This document shows, one piece after another, positions 45,161 through 53,925 of a DNA stretch of 64,000 bases. The DNA comes from Bacillus sp. Marseille-Q1617 (lineage in GTDB: Bacteria; Bacillota; Bacilli; Bacillales; Bacillaceae_B). A program made the translations under genes and the position numbers. A model generated the notes under the pieces. The model did not search any database. It was given only the letters and a program-made list of their open reading frames with translations, and was not told where the DNA came from. The stretch is from NCBI RefSeq assembly GCF_903645295.1, contig NZ_CAHJXM010000002.1:1030001-1094000 (forward strand), written 5' to 3'. Each line of letters starts with the position of its first letter. The first letter of the stretch is position 1.

Positions 45161-45199
45161 TGTACCAGGTACAAATCAGCTTCCGTGTACCTGGTACAT
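45161..45199. repeat. Pair of GTACCAGGTAC palindromes
   Basis: TGTACCAGGTACA and TGTACCTGGTACA lie 13 bases apart, directly after the 25-nt repeats. The same pair, in swapped order and with a shared flank, is at 17721-17797. Confidence 0.7.
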
Positions 45200-45292
45200 C
45201 CCCAACCCCGATACCCACGCGTGTGTAAATTTTTTGTGATAGGGAATACCTTTGATATAATCAAAATGGATTACCACGAAAGGGTGAAGAAA

Positions 45293-45607
45293 ATGACTGA
45301 AATCAAAACGATCACAACAGATGAATTGAACAAAAAGCTTCAAAATGGTGAAGACTTATTATTGGTTGACGTCCGTGAAGATGAAGAAGTAGCGGAAGGG
45401 ATGATCCCGGGAGCGCGTCACATCAAGATGGGCGATATCCCTGAATCACTGGACAAGTTCGATAAGGATAAAGAATACATCTTTATCTGCCGCTCAGGCA
45501 ACCGCAGCGGAAATGTCGCTCACTACATGAAGGATCAAGGCTACAAAGTGGTGAACATGGAAGGCGGCATGATGAACTGGGGCGGCGAAACGGCTCCCAA
45601 GAAATAA
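45293..45607 (+). CDS. ytwF: Single-domain rhodanese YtwF
   Basis: The 104-residue rhodanese has LLLVDVREDEEVAEGMIPGA and the active loop FICRSGNRSGNV with persulfide-forming Cys66. It would carry sulfane sulfur in the cytosol. The start is ATG 45293 with AGGGTG before it; an upstream in-frame extension reads through intergenic repeat DNA and is rejected. A terminator follows. Confidence 0.92.
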   Translation: MTEIKTITTDELNKKLQNGEDLLLVDVREDEEVAEGMIPGARHIKMGDIPESLDKFDKDKEYIFICRSGNRSGNVAHYMKDQGYKVVNMEGGMMNWGGETAPKK

Positions 45608-45617
45608 TATGGACCAA

Positions 45618-45653
45618 GAAAACACATTCCTTTAATAAGGAGTGTGTTTTTTT
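45618..45653 (+). terminator. Terminator of the rhodanese gene
   Basis: AAAACACATTCCT pairs with AGGAGTGTGTTTT, followed by TTT. Confidence 0.87.
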
Positions 45654-45724
45654 ACTTAAAGTTGTTTGAAAATTAAAATATCCGACAATACTGATGATAA
45701 TTTCTAAAAGAAGGTGAGAGCGGG

Positions 45725-45907
45725 ATGATCCAGGTCAAAGTGTTTGATTATGAGCATGAGAAGGATTTGGAGCAGGATATGAATCAGTTTCTGAGTAAAG
45801 TGGATGAGAAGAAAATCGTCGATATCAAATATCATATCGCTGCATTGTCGGAAGAAATGGAAGAACAGATTTACTGTTTCTCCGCAATGATCATTTATCG
45901 AAAATAA
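45725..45907 (+). CDS. cse60: Cse60-like small sporulation protein
   Basis: The 60-residue acidic protein (MIQVKVFDYEHEKDLEQDMN, then FLSKVDEKKIVDIKYHIAAL, ending CFSAMIIYRK) resembles B. subtilis Cse60, a small sporulation protein under sigma-E control. It looks like a compact alpha/beta fold without signal peptide. GAAGGTGAGAG precedes the ATG. It converges on the flavoprotein gene at a shared terminator. Sporulation control is inferred only from the homologue. Confidence 0.7.
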   Translation: MIQVKVFDYEHEKDLEQDMNQFLSKVDEKKIVDIKYHIAALSEEMEEQIYCFSAMIIYRK

Positions 45908-45956
45908 AAAGGTTGATGCGTCTGGTGGATAAGACGATCAACCTTTCTTTTTTTTA
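45905..45956. terminator. Bidirectional terminator, cse60 / flavoprotein
   Basis: AAGGTTGAT and ATCAACCTT form the stem, with a T run on each strand. Confidence 0.8.
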
Positions 45957-47213
45957 TATTTTTGCGGCATTGAAGCCGGCAAGACGGCCGGTCACAAGCG
46001 CACTGGTGATGTTATAACCGCCTGTGTAACCGTGGATGTCCAGCACCTCACCGCAGAAAAACAGACCGTGCATTTTTTTTGATGCCATCGTTTTCGGCTC
46101 GATTTCTTTAACTGAAACGCCGCCGCCTGTGACAAATGCCTTTTCGATTGAAAGGGTTCCGTTCACCGTAAATGTGAACTGCTTTAACAGCTTTGTAAAC
46201 TGGCGGACTTTCTCCGATGAAAGGTGATCTCCTTTTTCATCAGGATCCATTCCGGCTTTATCAAGGAGGAATAATAGATACCTTTCCGGCACCAGGCCTT
46301 TAAAGATATTTTTGGCCGCTTTCTTTCCTTCTTCTTTTACCTGCTTGTAAAGAGATTGGAAGAGTTGTTCTTCATTTGTATCAGGCAGTGAGTCGATGAC
46401 CATCGTGACATGGGTCAGGTTCCACTTCTTCATCGCTTTCACGACATATTGACTAGAGCGGAGAACAGCCGGCCCTGAAATGCCTAAATGAGTGAAGATC
46501 ATGTCCATCTTATGGGTGATCAGTTTCTTCCCTTTAGGGTTCAGCACGCTCAGTTCAACTTCCCGGAGCGACAATCCCTGTAAGGCTTTCTGCTTGATGA
46601 ATGGTTCATCGGACGTCAAAGGAACCTCAGTCGGGAATAATTCAGTGATCGTGTGGCCGGCTTTTCTGGCCCATGGGTATCCGTCACCGGTTGATCCGGT
46701 ATGAGGGACTGATTTTCCGCCTACGGCTATGACCACGGCTTTTGCATGGATCACTTCGCCATTCATTAGTCGGATTCCCTTTGTTTCGCCATCCTCATAC
46801 ATCACTTCCTCTACCGCCGTATTCGTTCTTGTCTCGACCTTTAACTCTTTCATTCTGTTTAAAAGGGCTTCTACTACATCCAGTGCCCGGTTTGAGACCG
46901 GAAACATCCGGCCGTGGTCTTCTTCTTTTAATTGAATTCCCAGGTTTTCAAAGAAAGAAATGATGTCTTCATTATTGAACTCGGAAAAAGCGCTGTACAA
47001 GAAGCGGCCGTTTCCGGGGATGTGTTTGATGATCTCATCGATCGGCAGGCGGTTTGTCACATTACAGCGGCCGCCGCCTGAAATCGCAAGCTTTTTTCCA
47101 AGCTTCGACCCTTTATCTACAAGAAGGACCTTGGCACCGTTCTCGCCGGCCGCAATGCTTGCCATTAATCCGGATGGTCCTCCGCCTATTACGATTACGT
47201 CATATATTGACAT
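45954..47213 (-). CDS. ytfP: HI0933-family NAD(P)/FAD-dependent oxidoreductase YtfP
   Basis: The 419-residue flavoprotein has an N-terminal FAD-binding Rossmann motif ([20 protein letters not shown]) and the family signature [39 protein letters not shown] and the C-terminal [20 protein letters not shown] complete the pattern. The biochemical role is unknown. The start is ATG 47213; sixteen extra in-frame codons upstream lack family similarity. The ribosome binding site (GGTG) is weak. Confidence 0.9.
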   Translation of the reverse strand: MSIYDVIVIGGGPSGLMASIAAGENGAKVLLVDKGSKLGKKLAISGGGRCNVTNRLPIDEIIKHIPGNGRFLYSAFSEFNNEDIISFFENLGIQLKEEDHGRMFPVSNRALDVVEALLNRMKELKVETRTNTAVEEVMYEDGETKGIRLMNGEVIHAKAVVIAVGGKSVPHTGSTGDGYPWARKAGHTITELFPTEVPLTSDEPFIKQKALQGLSLREVELSVLNPKGKKLITHKMDMIFTHLGISGPAVLRSSQYVVKAMKKWNLTHVTMVIDSLPDTNEEQLFQSLYKQVKEEGKKAAKNIFKGLVPERYLLFLLDKAGMDPDEKGDHLSSEKVRQFTKLLKQFTFTVNGTLSIEKAFVTGGGVSVKEIEPKTMASKKMHGLFFCGEVLDIHGYTGGYNITSALVTGRLAGFNAAKI

Positions 47214-47359
47214 TATTTCACCAACTTTATAGTTTAACTTCTCAACATTTAATAATAGCAAAAATGGCCCCGCATAAAAAGTTTCAGTTATTAGTTAATC
47301 GTTCGTATACACTAATCTGCATATGCCGGGTGTTCAGAAACTTGATTGAATTTATTATT

Positions 47360-47506
47360 AAATGCACGTTAGCAAACCCCCTCACCAGGGTACTCTACTT
47401 ACTATGTCCAAAAAAAATTGTCATTCGATACGTACAGTAGTAAACTATGATAGTGTGAAAATTTATCAGAAGTATTAACGCATGTTTCTAAAGGGAACGT
47501 GCATTT
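47360..47506. promoter_or_regulatory. 11-bp inverted repeat flanking the murJ-like leader
   Basis: AAATGCACGTT (47360-47370) and AACGTGCATTT (47496-47506) are perfect inverted copies 125 bases apart. The right arm ends just before the ribosome binding site of the flippase gene. The rest of this 308-nt gap shows nothing else. Confidence 0.5.
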
Positions 47507-47521
47507 CCAGAGAGGGATACT

Positions 47522-49141
47522 ATGTCATCTAAATTAATAAAAGGAACGTTTATATTAACGTTAGGGACCTTTATTTCAAAGTTTTTGGGTCTTTTTTATG
47601 TTATACCGTTTGATGAGTTATTAAAAGGGAACGAAGAAGGGGCATCATTGTATCAATATGGATATGTGCCTTATACGATCTTTTTGACAGTGGCGACAGC
47701 CGGGGTCCCGCTGGCTGTTTCGAAGTTTGTCTCGAAATATAATGCGATTGGAGAATATGCCGTCGGGCGGAAGCTGTTTAAATCAGGGCTGCTGTTAATG
47801 ACGTTGACAGGAATTCTATCATTCCTTGTTATGTACATCTTTGCTCCTGTATTTGCCGAGATGACCATTAAGAGTGATGAACAGGTCATTTCAGTCGCAC
47901 AGGTAACGACGGTCATCCGCGCGGTCAGTTTTGCATTGATCATCATACCGTTCATGAGTCTGATACGCGGTTTTTTCCAGGGGCATCAGTCGATGGGGCC
48001 GACTGCCGTATCACAGGTGATTGAACAGATAGTGCGAATCGTCTTTTTACTTGGCGGGATTTATGTAGTGCTGCACATAATGGACGGCTCGGTCACGACT
48101 GCAATCAGTGTAGCTACGTTTGCTGCATTTGTCGGAGGACTCGCCAGTCTGGGTGTGCTCATTTGGTATTGGTTTAAACGAAAGCCTCATTTAGATGAGC
48201 TTTTGGAGGAAGACCGGGGACAAGAAGAAGTTTCCCTGCCGAAGATGTACAAAGAAATCATTGCCTATTCGATTCCGTTCATTTTTGTGGGACTGGCCAA
48301 TCCATTGTTCCAACTTGTGGATCAGATCACCTTTAATACAGCAATGGCAGAGATCGGAAATGCTAAGATTTCCGACCATGCGTTCGCAGTATTAAACTTT
48401 TATACTCATAAGCTCGTGATTATTCCGGTGTCTCTGGCAACAGCTTTTTCCATGACATTGATACCGCTTATCACGACTTCGTATACGAGCGGTGACCGGA
48501 AAACAATGCGCCGGAATATCGACCAATCTTTTCAGATCCTGCTGTTTTTAACGGTTCCTGCATCGATTGGAATCGCCCTTTTGGCAGAACCTACTTACAC
48601 ATTGTTTTATCATAGTGACGAGCTAGGTACTTCGATTCTTAGAACATATGCGCCGGTGGCGATATTATTTGCTCTTTATGCTGTTACGGCCGCGATACTT
48701 CAAGGAATTGATGAGCAGAAATTCACCATCTTCAGCTTGCTGGTAGGATTGTTTCTGAAGCTTGTGCTGAACATACAACTGATCAAGCTGTTTGAAACCC
48801 AGGGAGCCATTATCGCGACAACCATAGGTTACGCAGTCGCAATCGCAATCAACCTTTATGTAATTAAAAAATACGCACGTTACAAATTCGAACTCATTAT
48901 CCGGAGAACGGTGGCTATCGGTATCATGAATGCGGTCATGGCCGCAGTCGTACTGATTTTGTATGGTATTTTAAAACAATTCTTGAGTCCTGCTTCAGGA
49001 TTCCAAGCGATCATACTTGTCGCGATATGCGGGGGAGCGGGTGCTCTGGTTTATTTCTACTTGAGCCTGAGAAGCAAGCTTGCAGATAAATTGTTTGGAG
49101 AAAGAGTCAATAAGCTTCGAAGTCGTTTGCGGATAGGATAA
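47522..49141 (+). CDS. ytgP: MurJ-type lipid II flippase / polysaccharide exporter YtgP
   Basis: The 539-residue membrane protein of the MOP/MVF superfamily has about fourteen helices. SKLIKGTFILTLGTFISKFL, RGFFQGHQSMGPTAVSQVIE, PFIFVGLANPLFQLVDQITF and ILQGIDEQKFTIFSLLVGLF are typical of YtgP. In B. subtilis YtgP (MurJ) can flip lipid II for peptidoglycan synthesis, redundantly with Amj. GAGAGGG precedes the ATG. It stands alone with a strong terminator. Confidence 0.92.
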   Translation: MSSKLIKGTFILTLGTFISKFLGLFYVIPFDELLKGNEEGASLYQYGYVPYTIFLTVATAGVPLAVSKFVSKYNAIGEYAVGRKLFKSGLLLMTLTGILSFLVMYIFAPVFAEMTIKSDEQVISVAQVTTVIRAVSFALIIIPFMSLIRGFFQGHQSMGPTAVSQVIEQIVRIVFLLGGIYVVLHIMDGSVTTAISVATFAAFVGGLASLGVLIWYWFKRKPHLDELLEEDRGQEEVSLPKMYKEIIAYSIPFIFVGLANPLFQLVDQITFNTAMAEIGNAKISDHAFAVLNFYTHKLVIIPVSLATAFSMTLIPLITTSYTSGDRKTMRRNIDQSFQILLFLTVPASIGIALLAEPTYTLFYHSDELGTSILRTYAPVAILFALYAVTAAILQGIDEQKFTIFSLLVGLFLKLVLNIQLIKLFETQGAIIATTIGYAVAIAINLYVIKKYARYKFELIIRRTVAIGIMNAVMAAVVLILYGILKQFLSPASGFQAIILVAICGGAGALVYFYLSLRSKLADKLFGERVNKLRSRLRIG

Positions 49142-49143
49142 TA

Positions 49144-49180
49144 GAAAAGGGGATGACGCATTGAGTCCATCCCCTTTTTT
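49144..49180 (+). terminator. Terminator of ytgP
   Basis: AAGGGGATGAC pairs imperfectly with GTCCATCCCCTT, followed by TTTT. Confidence 0.85.
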
Positions 49181-49183
49181 CAT

Positions 49184-49417
49184 TCACTGATTATAGTAAC
49201 CGAGCTGCCTTTCAAGCCTTTCCACTTGTCTTTCAAGGCGGTCCACTCTCCGGTCCAATCGCTGATATTGTCTTTCAAGACGATCGAGACGTTGGTCGAA
49301 ACTTCCGCCGCCACCGCCCCCCGGGTAACCTGGATATCCCGGATATTGCTGGCCGCCGCCGGGAAGGGGAATCGGAATCAAAATGCCGCCGGTTCCTTGT
49401 TGTCGAAAAGGATACAT
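49184..49417 (-). CDS. Small Pro/Gly-rich coiled-coil protein
   Basis: The 77-residue protein has two parts: a low-complexity N-terminus (GGILIPIPLPGGGQQYPGYP then a run of Gly) and a regular C-terminal coiled coil in which RLDRLERQ/RLDRRVDRLERQVERLE repeats in heptads. It ends YYNQ. The design resembles small Bacillus spore-coat-type or surface proteins, but I do not recognise it. ATG 49417 is preferred, six to seven bases after GAGGTG. Internal repeats could have arisen by slippage. Confidence 0.7.
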   Translation of the reverse strand: MYPFRQQGTGGILIPIPLPGGGQQYPGYPGYPGGGGGGSFDQRLDRLERQYQRLDRRVDRLERQVERLERQLGYYNQ

Positions 49418-49556
49418 TCTTTTCACCTCGTATTTAAGATAGGTTTCTTGCTTATCGTTAATAGCCTATGTATAAAATAGGATAATGAATGGGCTTTTAC
49501 CCTAAACGCAAATCAATTATCTACACGGATAAATTTAATAAAATAGGAGTGTCACT

Positions 49557-50273
49557 ATGAGAATCGATAAGTTACTTGCAAACATGGGCTATGGAAGCCG
49601 AAAAGAAGTGAAGAAACTGCTGAAGGATGGTGGTCTTCAGGTAAACGGTGAGGTCATCAAGGATGGTAAAGTCCACGTCGACACGGAAAAGGATACCGTG
49701 ATGCTGTACGGGGATAAGGTTGAATACCGTGAATTCATCTATCTGATGATGAATAAGCCGCCTGGACTGATTTCTGCCACAGAGGATGCCAATGAAGAAA
49801 CCGTTATCGACATCCTTCAGATGGAAGACCAGATCTTCAATCCATTTCCTGTAGGGAGGCTTGATAAAGATACAGAAGGCTTGCTGCTCATCACGAATGA
49901 CGGCCAATTATCGCATCAGCTTCTTTCTCCAAAAAGGCATGTACCGAAAACGTACTTTGCCGTTATTGAGGGCGAAGTGACCGAACGTGATATTGAAGCC
50001 TTTAAAGAAGGCGTGACGCTGGAGGACGGCTATCATACAAAGCCTGGAGACCTAGTGATATTAAAAGCAGGGATCACTTCTGATATCGAGTTGACGATTA
50101 CGGAAGGCAAGTTCCATCAGGTGAAGCGGATGTTCGAAAGTGTAGGGAAACGCGTTGTTTACTTGAAGCGTTTGTCGATGGGGCCGCTCGAGCTTGATGA
50201 AGACTTGGAACTTGGGGAATACCGTGAGCTTACGGATGAGGAAGTTGAGATGCTGAAGGAATATCGTCCTTAA
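49557..50273 (+). CDS. ytzG: RsuA-family rRNA pseudouridine synthase YtzG
   Basis: The 238-residue enzyme has an N-terminal S4 RNA-binding domain (MRIDKLLANMGYGSRKEVKK) and an RsuA/RluB-type catalytic domain with the active Asp in FPVGRLDKDTEGLLLITNDG. LTITEGKFHQVKRMFESVGK is the second conserved block. Substrate is likely the 16S rRNA uridine modified by RsuA homologues, by family. The ATG follows TAGGAGTG. A terminator follows. Confidence 0.92.
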   Translation: MRIDKLLANMGYGSRKEVKKLLKDGGLQVNGEVIKDGKVHVDTEKDTVMLYGDKVEYREFIYLMMNKPPGLISATEDANEETVIDILQMEDQIFNPFPVGRLDKDTEGLLLITNDGQLSHQLLSPKRHVPKTYFAVIEGEVTERDIEAFKEGVTLEDGYHTKPGDLVILKAGITSDIELTITEGKFHQVKRMFESVGKRVVYLKRLSMGPLELDEDLELGEYRELTDEEVEMLKEYRP

Positions 50274-50293
50274 TTTTAGTAAATTAGTTAGAA

Positions 50294-50337
50294 AAAGCCT
50301 GGAACTACTTATAGAAGGTGGTTATCAGGTTTTTTTA
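50294..50337 (+). terminator. Terminator of ytzG
   Basis: AGCCTGGAAC pairs imperfectly with GGTTATCAGGTT, followed by TTTTT. Confidence 0.7.
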
Positions 50338-50379
50338 TGTTCAGTGGCAACTTGGTTTTGGTGCCTAAGGCGGATTTTT

Positions 50380-50486
50380 GCTCGAAAACTATAAAAAAAT
50401 GCTCGATTTCCTGTTTTTTTGCGCGGAAAATATTATTTATGCTCGAAATTTTGGATATATGCTCGTTTTGTCGAATTTTCTACATA
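50380..50486 (+). repeat. 20-nt-period intergenic array D (ATGCTCG word)
   Basis: GCTCG or GCGCG starts at 50380, 50401, 50421, 50441 and 50461 (21, 20, 20, 20), each followed by an A/T-rich stretch. The last unit runs into TTGTCGAATTTTCT at 50468. It lies between convergent ytzG and ytzE, directly beside the palindromic repeats. Confidence 0.85.
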
Positions 50487-50512
50487 GAATAGCACACTTG
50501 ATAAAAAAGTAA

Positions 50513-50731
50513 GAGGTCATAACTGAAAAACCCCCATAGGCAAAGAGCGCCTTTGGGGATTTCCCAGTTATGCTTGTCGGGGCTGAGCAGTCGGCTTCGC
50601 TTTTCTCTTGTCCAGCTCCAGCGGCTAGCCCCTCGAGGTCATAACTGAAAAACCCCCAAAGGCAAAAAGCGCCTTAGGGGATTTCCCAGTTATGCTTGTC
50701 GGGGCTGAACGAGCCGCCTCCGCTTTTCTCT
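50513..50731. repeat. Two copies (one left-truncated) of the ~125-nt rod-like repeat
   Basis: The full copy starts with TCCAGCTCC at 50610. Arms are GCGGCT/AGCCGC, CCCC/GGGG, CATAACTG/CAGTTATG, CCCC/GGGG and AGGC/GCCT. The preceding copy lacks the left end. Compared with the copies at 36814, the outer and innermost stems are the same and the middle stems differ on both sides. Confidence 0.88.
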
Positions 50732-50953
50732 CTATGAAGACATCTTTACTTTCTTCTCAGTTGTTGTCCATTGGCCGCGACTTGGGCTTTGTACCAAGTC
50801 ATTATACGCTAACACGTTGAGATCTCTTTGAATGGTGCGAGGAGTAATGCCAAATTCGTCAACGAGATCTTGAGTTGTTACAGTACCTTTCTTGTTGATG
50901 TACATGTATACAGCTTTTATTCTTGTTAGCATACGATTGGTTGAAGGTTTCAA
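50732..50953 (-). CDS. ytzE: DeoR-type HTH regulator YtzE
   Basis: The 73-residue protein is a stand-alone DeoR-type winged HTH: RIKAVYMYINKKGTVTTQDL, VDEFGITPRTIQRDLNVLAY and NDLVQSPSRGQW match the family pattern. There is no effector domain. It corresponds to B. subtilis YtzE by size and by position between ytzG and pepV. Target genes are unknown. The coding end abuts the palindromic repeat. Confidence 0.88.
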   Translation of the reverse strand: MKPSTNRMLTRIKAVYMYINKKGTVTTQDLVDEFGITPRTIQRDLNVLAYNDLVQSPSRGQWTTTEKKVKMSS

Positions 50954-51196
50954 AGAACCACTCCCTCATCATTTTTCCAAAGTCAAAGACTACATCGACA
51001 TGTGTGCACCTCACGTGCTACCTATGTACTATGCGCTTTAGACAACCCCTTTTCCTTTTATAGTTTACTCATAAGATGTCTGACAATCATATTGTACCCC
51101 TAATTCTACAAAAATTCTATAATATTGTCTAAATTTACAAACAATTAACGTGAGGTACTGATGTTAACCCCATTGTATGAGGTCTTGGAGGAAAAG

Positions 51197-51217
51197 ATGA
51201 ATAATTCTGAAAATTAA
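51197..51217 (+). other. Tiny six-codon ORF with strong ribosome binding site upstream of pepV
   Basis: GGAGG, five bases, then ATG AAT AAT TCT GAA AAT TAA lies 110 bases before pepV. It could be a leader peptide or chance. The rest of the 373-nt gap 50954-51326 shows only a candidate pepV -10 (TATAAA near 51276). Confidence 0.25.
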
Positions 51218-51326
51218 AGACACAAACTTTTTCACATAGGTCATTCTACATGTTTGGATTTCACCCCCAAACAGTATAAAATGGAACGTGATATGAGTTT
51301 AAATACATAATGAGCAGGTGTTAACG

Positions 51327-52727
51327 ATGAATTGGACGCAGGAAGTAGAGAAACGAAAAGATGATTTACTAAAAGATTTACAAAACTTTTTGCAAATTAA
51401 AAGTGTTTTAGATGAAGAGAATGCAACAGAGGAAGCACCTCTTGGAAAAGGCGTGAAGGAAGCACTCGATTATTTATTGATGCTTGGCGAGAAAGACGGC
51501 TTCACCCCTAAGAATGTCGACCATCTCGCCGGCCATCTTGAGTTCGGTGACGGGGATGAACTCCTTGGAATCCTGTGTCACGTGGATGTCGTTCCTGAAG
51601 GTGACGGCTGGAGTGTCGATCCTTTCGGAGGAGAAATCAAGGACGGAAAGATTTTTGCGCGCGGCGCGATCGATGATAAGGGGCCTACGATGGCTGCTTA
51701 TTATGCCATGAAAATCGTAAAAGAGCTGAACCCGGAATTTACAAAAAGGGTCCGCATGATCATCGGGACCGATGAAGAAAGTGATTGGAGATGTGTCGAT
51801 CACTATTTCAAGAAAGAAGAAATGCCTTCAATGGGCTTTGCCCCGGATGCAGATTTCCCGATCATCTATGCCGAAAAAGGGATTGCAGATTATGATCTCG
51901 TTCAGGAAAAGAACAATGATGGAAACGATTCACGCAATAAAGTGATTTCCTTCGAATCGGGCCGCCGTTATAATATGGTTCCTGATTACGCTAAGGCTGT
52001 GGTCCATCTGGATGAAGATCATACGAAATGGGTCCAGCAGTTTGAAATCTTTTCAAAACAAGAAGAAATCAAGGGCAGCTATTATATCGAAAATGGTGAC
52101 GTAATCTTTGAAGTGGAAGGGGTTTCGGCTCACGGGATGGAGCCTGACAATGGGAAAAATGCAGGGCTGCATCTTGCGGCTTTTCTGACAGAGCTTCCTC
52201 TTGATTCACAGGCAGAAGCATTCTTTGCTTTTACAAAAGAGACATTCTTTAAAGAATCCCGCGGCGTAAAGCTGGGTGTAAGCCACCGGGATGACATCAC
52301 GGGTGACTTGACGATCAACGTAGGGAAACTGCGTTATTCCCACGAAGAAGGCGGCCGTCTCGGTCTGAATATGCGTTACGGGGTCCATTACGATATGGAA
52401 CAGGCAAAAGAGACTCTTCAGGCCATTGAAGGTTTTGCGGTTGAAAAATTTACAGACAGCAAGCCACACCATGTATCATCGGATGATGAGCTTGTACAGA
52501 CATTGAAAAAAGTGTACGAAGAGCAGACCGGGGAAAAAGGTGAACTCATCACGATCGGCGGCGGTACCTATGCAAGAAGCCTTGAGGCTGGCGTGGCATT
52601 CGGGCCGTTATTCCCTGGAAGGGAAGATATTGCCCATCAAAAAGATGAATACATGTATATTGAGGATCTTTTAAAGGCTACGGCGATTTATGCTCAGGCC
52701 ATATATGAATTAGCGTGTAAATCTTAA
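51327..52727 (+). CDS. pepV: Dipeptidase PepV (M20 family)
   Basis: The 466-residue zinc dipeptidase has the metal ligands in ILCHVDVVPEGDGWSVDPFG, ARGAIDDKGPTMAAYYAMK, MIIGTDEESDW and the C-terminal GPLFPGREDIAHQKDEYMYI. It is cytosolic and cleaves dipeptides, including beta-Ala-type ones in the family. The start is ATG 51327 with AGGTG upstream; GTG 51318 overlaps it. It corresponds to B. subtilis ytjP and precedes dat by 21 bases. Confidence 0.93.
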   Translation: MNWTQEVEKRKDDLLKDLQNFLQIKSVLDEENATEEAPLGKGVKEALDYLLMLGEKDGFTPKNVDHLAGHLEFGDGDELLGILCHVDVVPEGDGWSVDPFGGEIKDGKIFARGAIDDKGPTMAAYYAMKIVKELNPEFTKRVRMIIGTDEESDWRCVDHYFKKEEMPSMGFAPDADFPIIYAEKGIADYDLVQEKNNDGNDSRNKVISFESGRRYNMVPDYAKAVVHLDEDHTKWVQQFEIFSKQEEIKGSYYIENGDVIFEVEGVSAHGMEPDNGKNAGLHLAAFLTELPLDSQAEAFFAFTKETFFKESRGVKLGVSHRDDITGDLTINVGKLRYSHEEGGRLGLNMRYGVHYDMEQAKETLQAIEGFAVEKFTDSKPHHVSSDDELVQTLKKVYEEQTGEKGELITIGGGTYARSLEAGVAFGPLFPGREDIAHQKDEYMYIEDLLKATAIYAQAIYELACKS

Positions 52728-52748
52728 GGATTGGGAGGAGAGAGGAAA

Positions 52749-53615
52749 ATGGCGGCAGAAACGGTATTCCTAAATGGGGAATTTGTGAAAAGAAGTGACG
52801 CAAAAGTAGACATAGAAGACCGGGGCTATCAATTCGGAGACGGGATATATGAAGTGATCCGCGTGTATAACAGGGAAGTTTTCACGATGAACGAACATAT
52901 GGAGCGGCTGTATCAAAGTGCGGCGAAAATGAAACTGAAGATTCCATTCGACCTTCAGGAACTCTCTTCCATCGTATTCAAATTGATTGAAACGAATGAC
53001 GTGGAAGAAGGCTTTGTGTATATGCAGGTGTCCAGGGGAATTTCACCAAGACAGCATCACTTTCCGGGAGAAGATGTATCAGGAAGTGTGGTTGCGTATA
53101 CGAAGGTTTTCAAACGTCCTGTAAAACAGATGAACGAAGGTGTGACAGCCACACTTGTAGAGGATATCAGATGGCTCCGTTGCGACATTAAAAGTCTGAA
53201 CCTGTTAGGAAACATCCTGGCAAAACAAGAAGCGGCTTCCAAAGGTCATTTCGAAGCGATCCAGCATCGGGGGGAGACGGTGACGGAAGGGTCTTCATCA
53301 AATGCCTTTATCGTTAAAGAAAAGAAAGTGTATACACATCCTGCTACCAATCTGATTTTAAATGGAATTACCAGAAGAGTGATCAAGGAATTAGCAGAAA
53401 CGAATGGTGTAGAATTCATTGAAAAAACATTCACGGTGGATGAACTGCTTTCAGCTGACGAAATCTTTATTGCAAGCACGACATCTGAAGTCATGCCGGT
53501 CATAAAAGTAGACGAGCATACAATCGGACAGGGTGTTCCTGGACCAGTGACAGTGAAACTGCAAGAATTGTTCACGGAAAGAATCAAGGCAGAGTGTAAA
53601 GTACAGCAAGTTTGA
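52749..53615 (+). CDS. dat: D-alanine aminotransferase Dat
   Basis: The 288-residue fold-type IV PLP enzyme interconverts D-alanine and 2-oxoglutarate with pyruvate and D-glutamate, both cell-wall precursors. RGYQFGDGIYEVIRVYN, the PLP-binding Lys148 in WLRCDIKSLNLLGN, EGSSSNAFIV and STTSEVMPVI are typical. The start ATG 52749 follows GGGAGGAGAGAGG. It lies in an apparent operon pepV-dat-53629 gene. Confidence 0.93.
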   Translation: MAAETVFLNGEFVKRSDAKVDIEDRGYQFGDGIYEVIRVYNREVFTMNEHMERLYQSAAKMKLKIPFDLQELSSIVFKLIETNDVEEGFVYMQVSRGISPRQHHFPGEDVSGSVVAYTKVFKRPVKQMNEGVTATLVEDIRWLRCDIKSLNLLGNILAKQEAASKGHFEAIQHRGETVTEGSSSNAFIVKEKKVYTHPATNLILNGITRRVIKELAETNGVEFIEKTFTVDELLSADEIFIASTTSEVMPVIKVDEHTIGQGVPGPVTVKLQELFTERIKAECKVQQV

Positions 53616-53628
53616 CGGAGGGTGCGGG

Positions 53629-53916
53629 ATGAAGTGGATTTGTTCTCAGGCATATATGAGAAAAGAACGTATGATTGAAGATAATCGGCAGTTTACGGTG
53701 GAGACGGAAGAATATCTGTATTTGTACCATGATAAAATCGTCACGCCTAAAAGGAGTTTTACACTCCATCAGGTGATGGATGTGACGAAAAAACACCTTT
53801 CTGCCCACTACACGTTTCTTTACCTTCACACCATCGAAGGGGTCCTGACGTTCGTCGTGAAGTCTTCACCCGATCATTTCATCTCAAATTACCATAAAGC
53901 AAAAGATGACATATAA
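53629..53916 (+). CDS. Hypothetical protein downstream of dat
   Basis: The 95-residue protein follows dat by 13 bases with GGAGG in front of its ATG. It has a small beta-rich pattern (FTVETEEYLYLYHDKIVTPK, then YTFLYLHTIEGVLTFVVKSS) reminiscent of a bacterial PH-like domain, with no signal peptide or membrane helix. I do not recognise the family. It is the last gene of the pepV operon and ends at a bidirectional terminator. Confidence 0.75.
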   Translation: MKWICSQAYMRKERMIEDNRQFTVETEEYLYLYHDKIVTPKRSFTLHQVMDVTKKHLSAHYTFLYLHTIEGVLTFVVKSSPDHFISNYHKAKDDI

Positions 53917-53925
53917 AAAGAGCCC

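Noticed and set aside
44811..45264. Three antisense frames with repeated peptide PGSKQPICAW and variants
   Set aside because: They are read-outs of the 25-nt tandem repeat in three phases.
45185..45292. N-terminal extension of the rhodanese
   Set aside because: It translates intergenic palindrome DNA; the ATG at 45293 has a ribosome binding site and fits the family.
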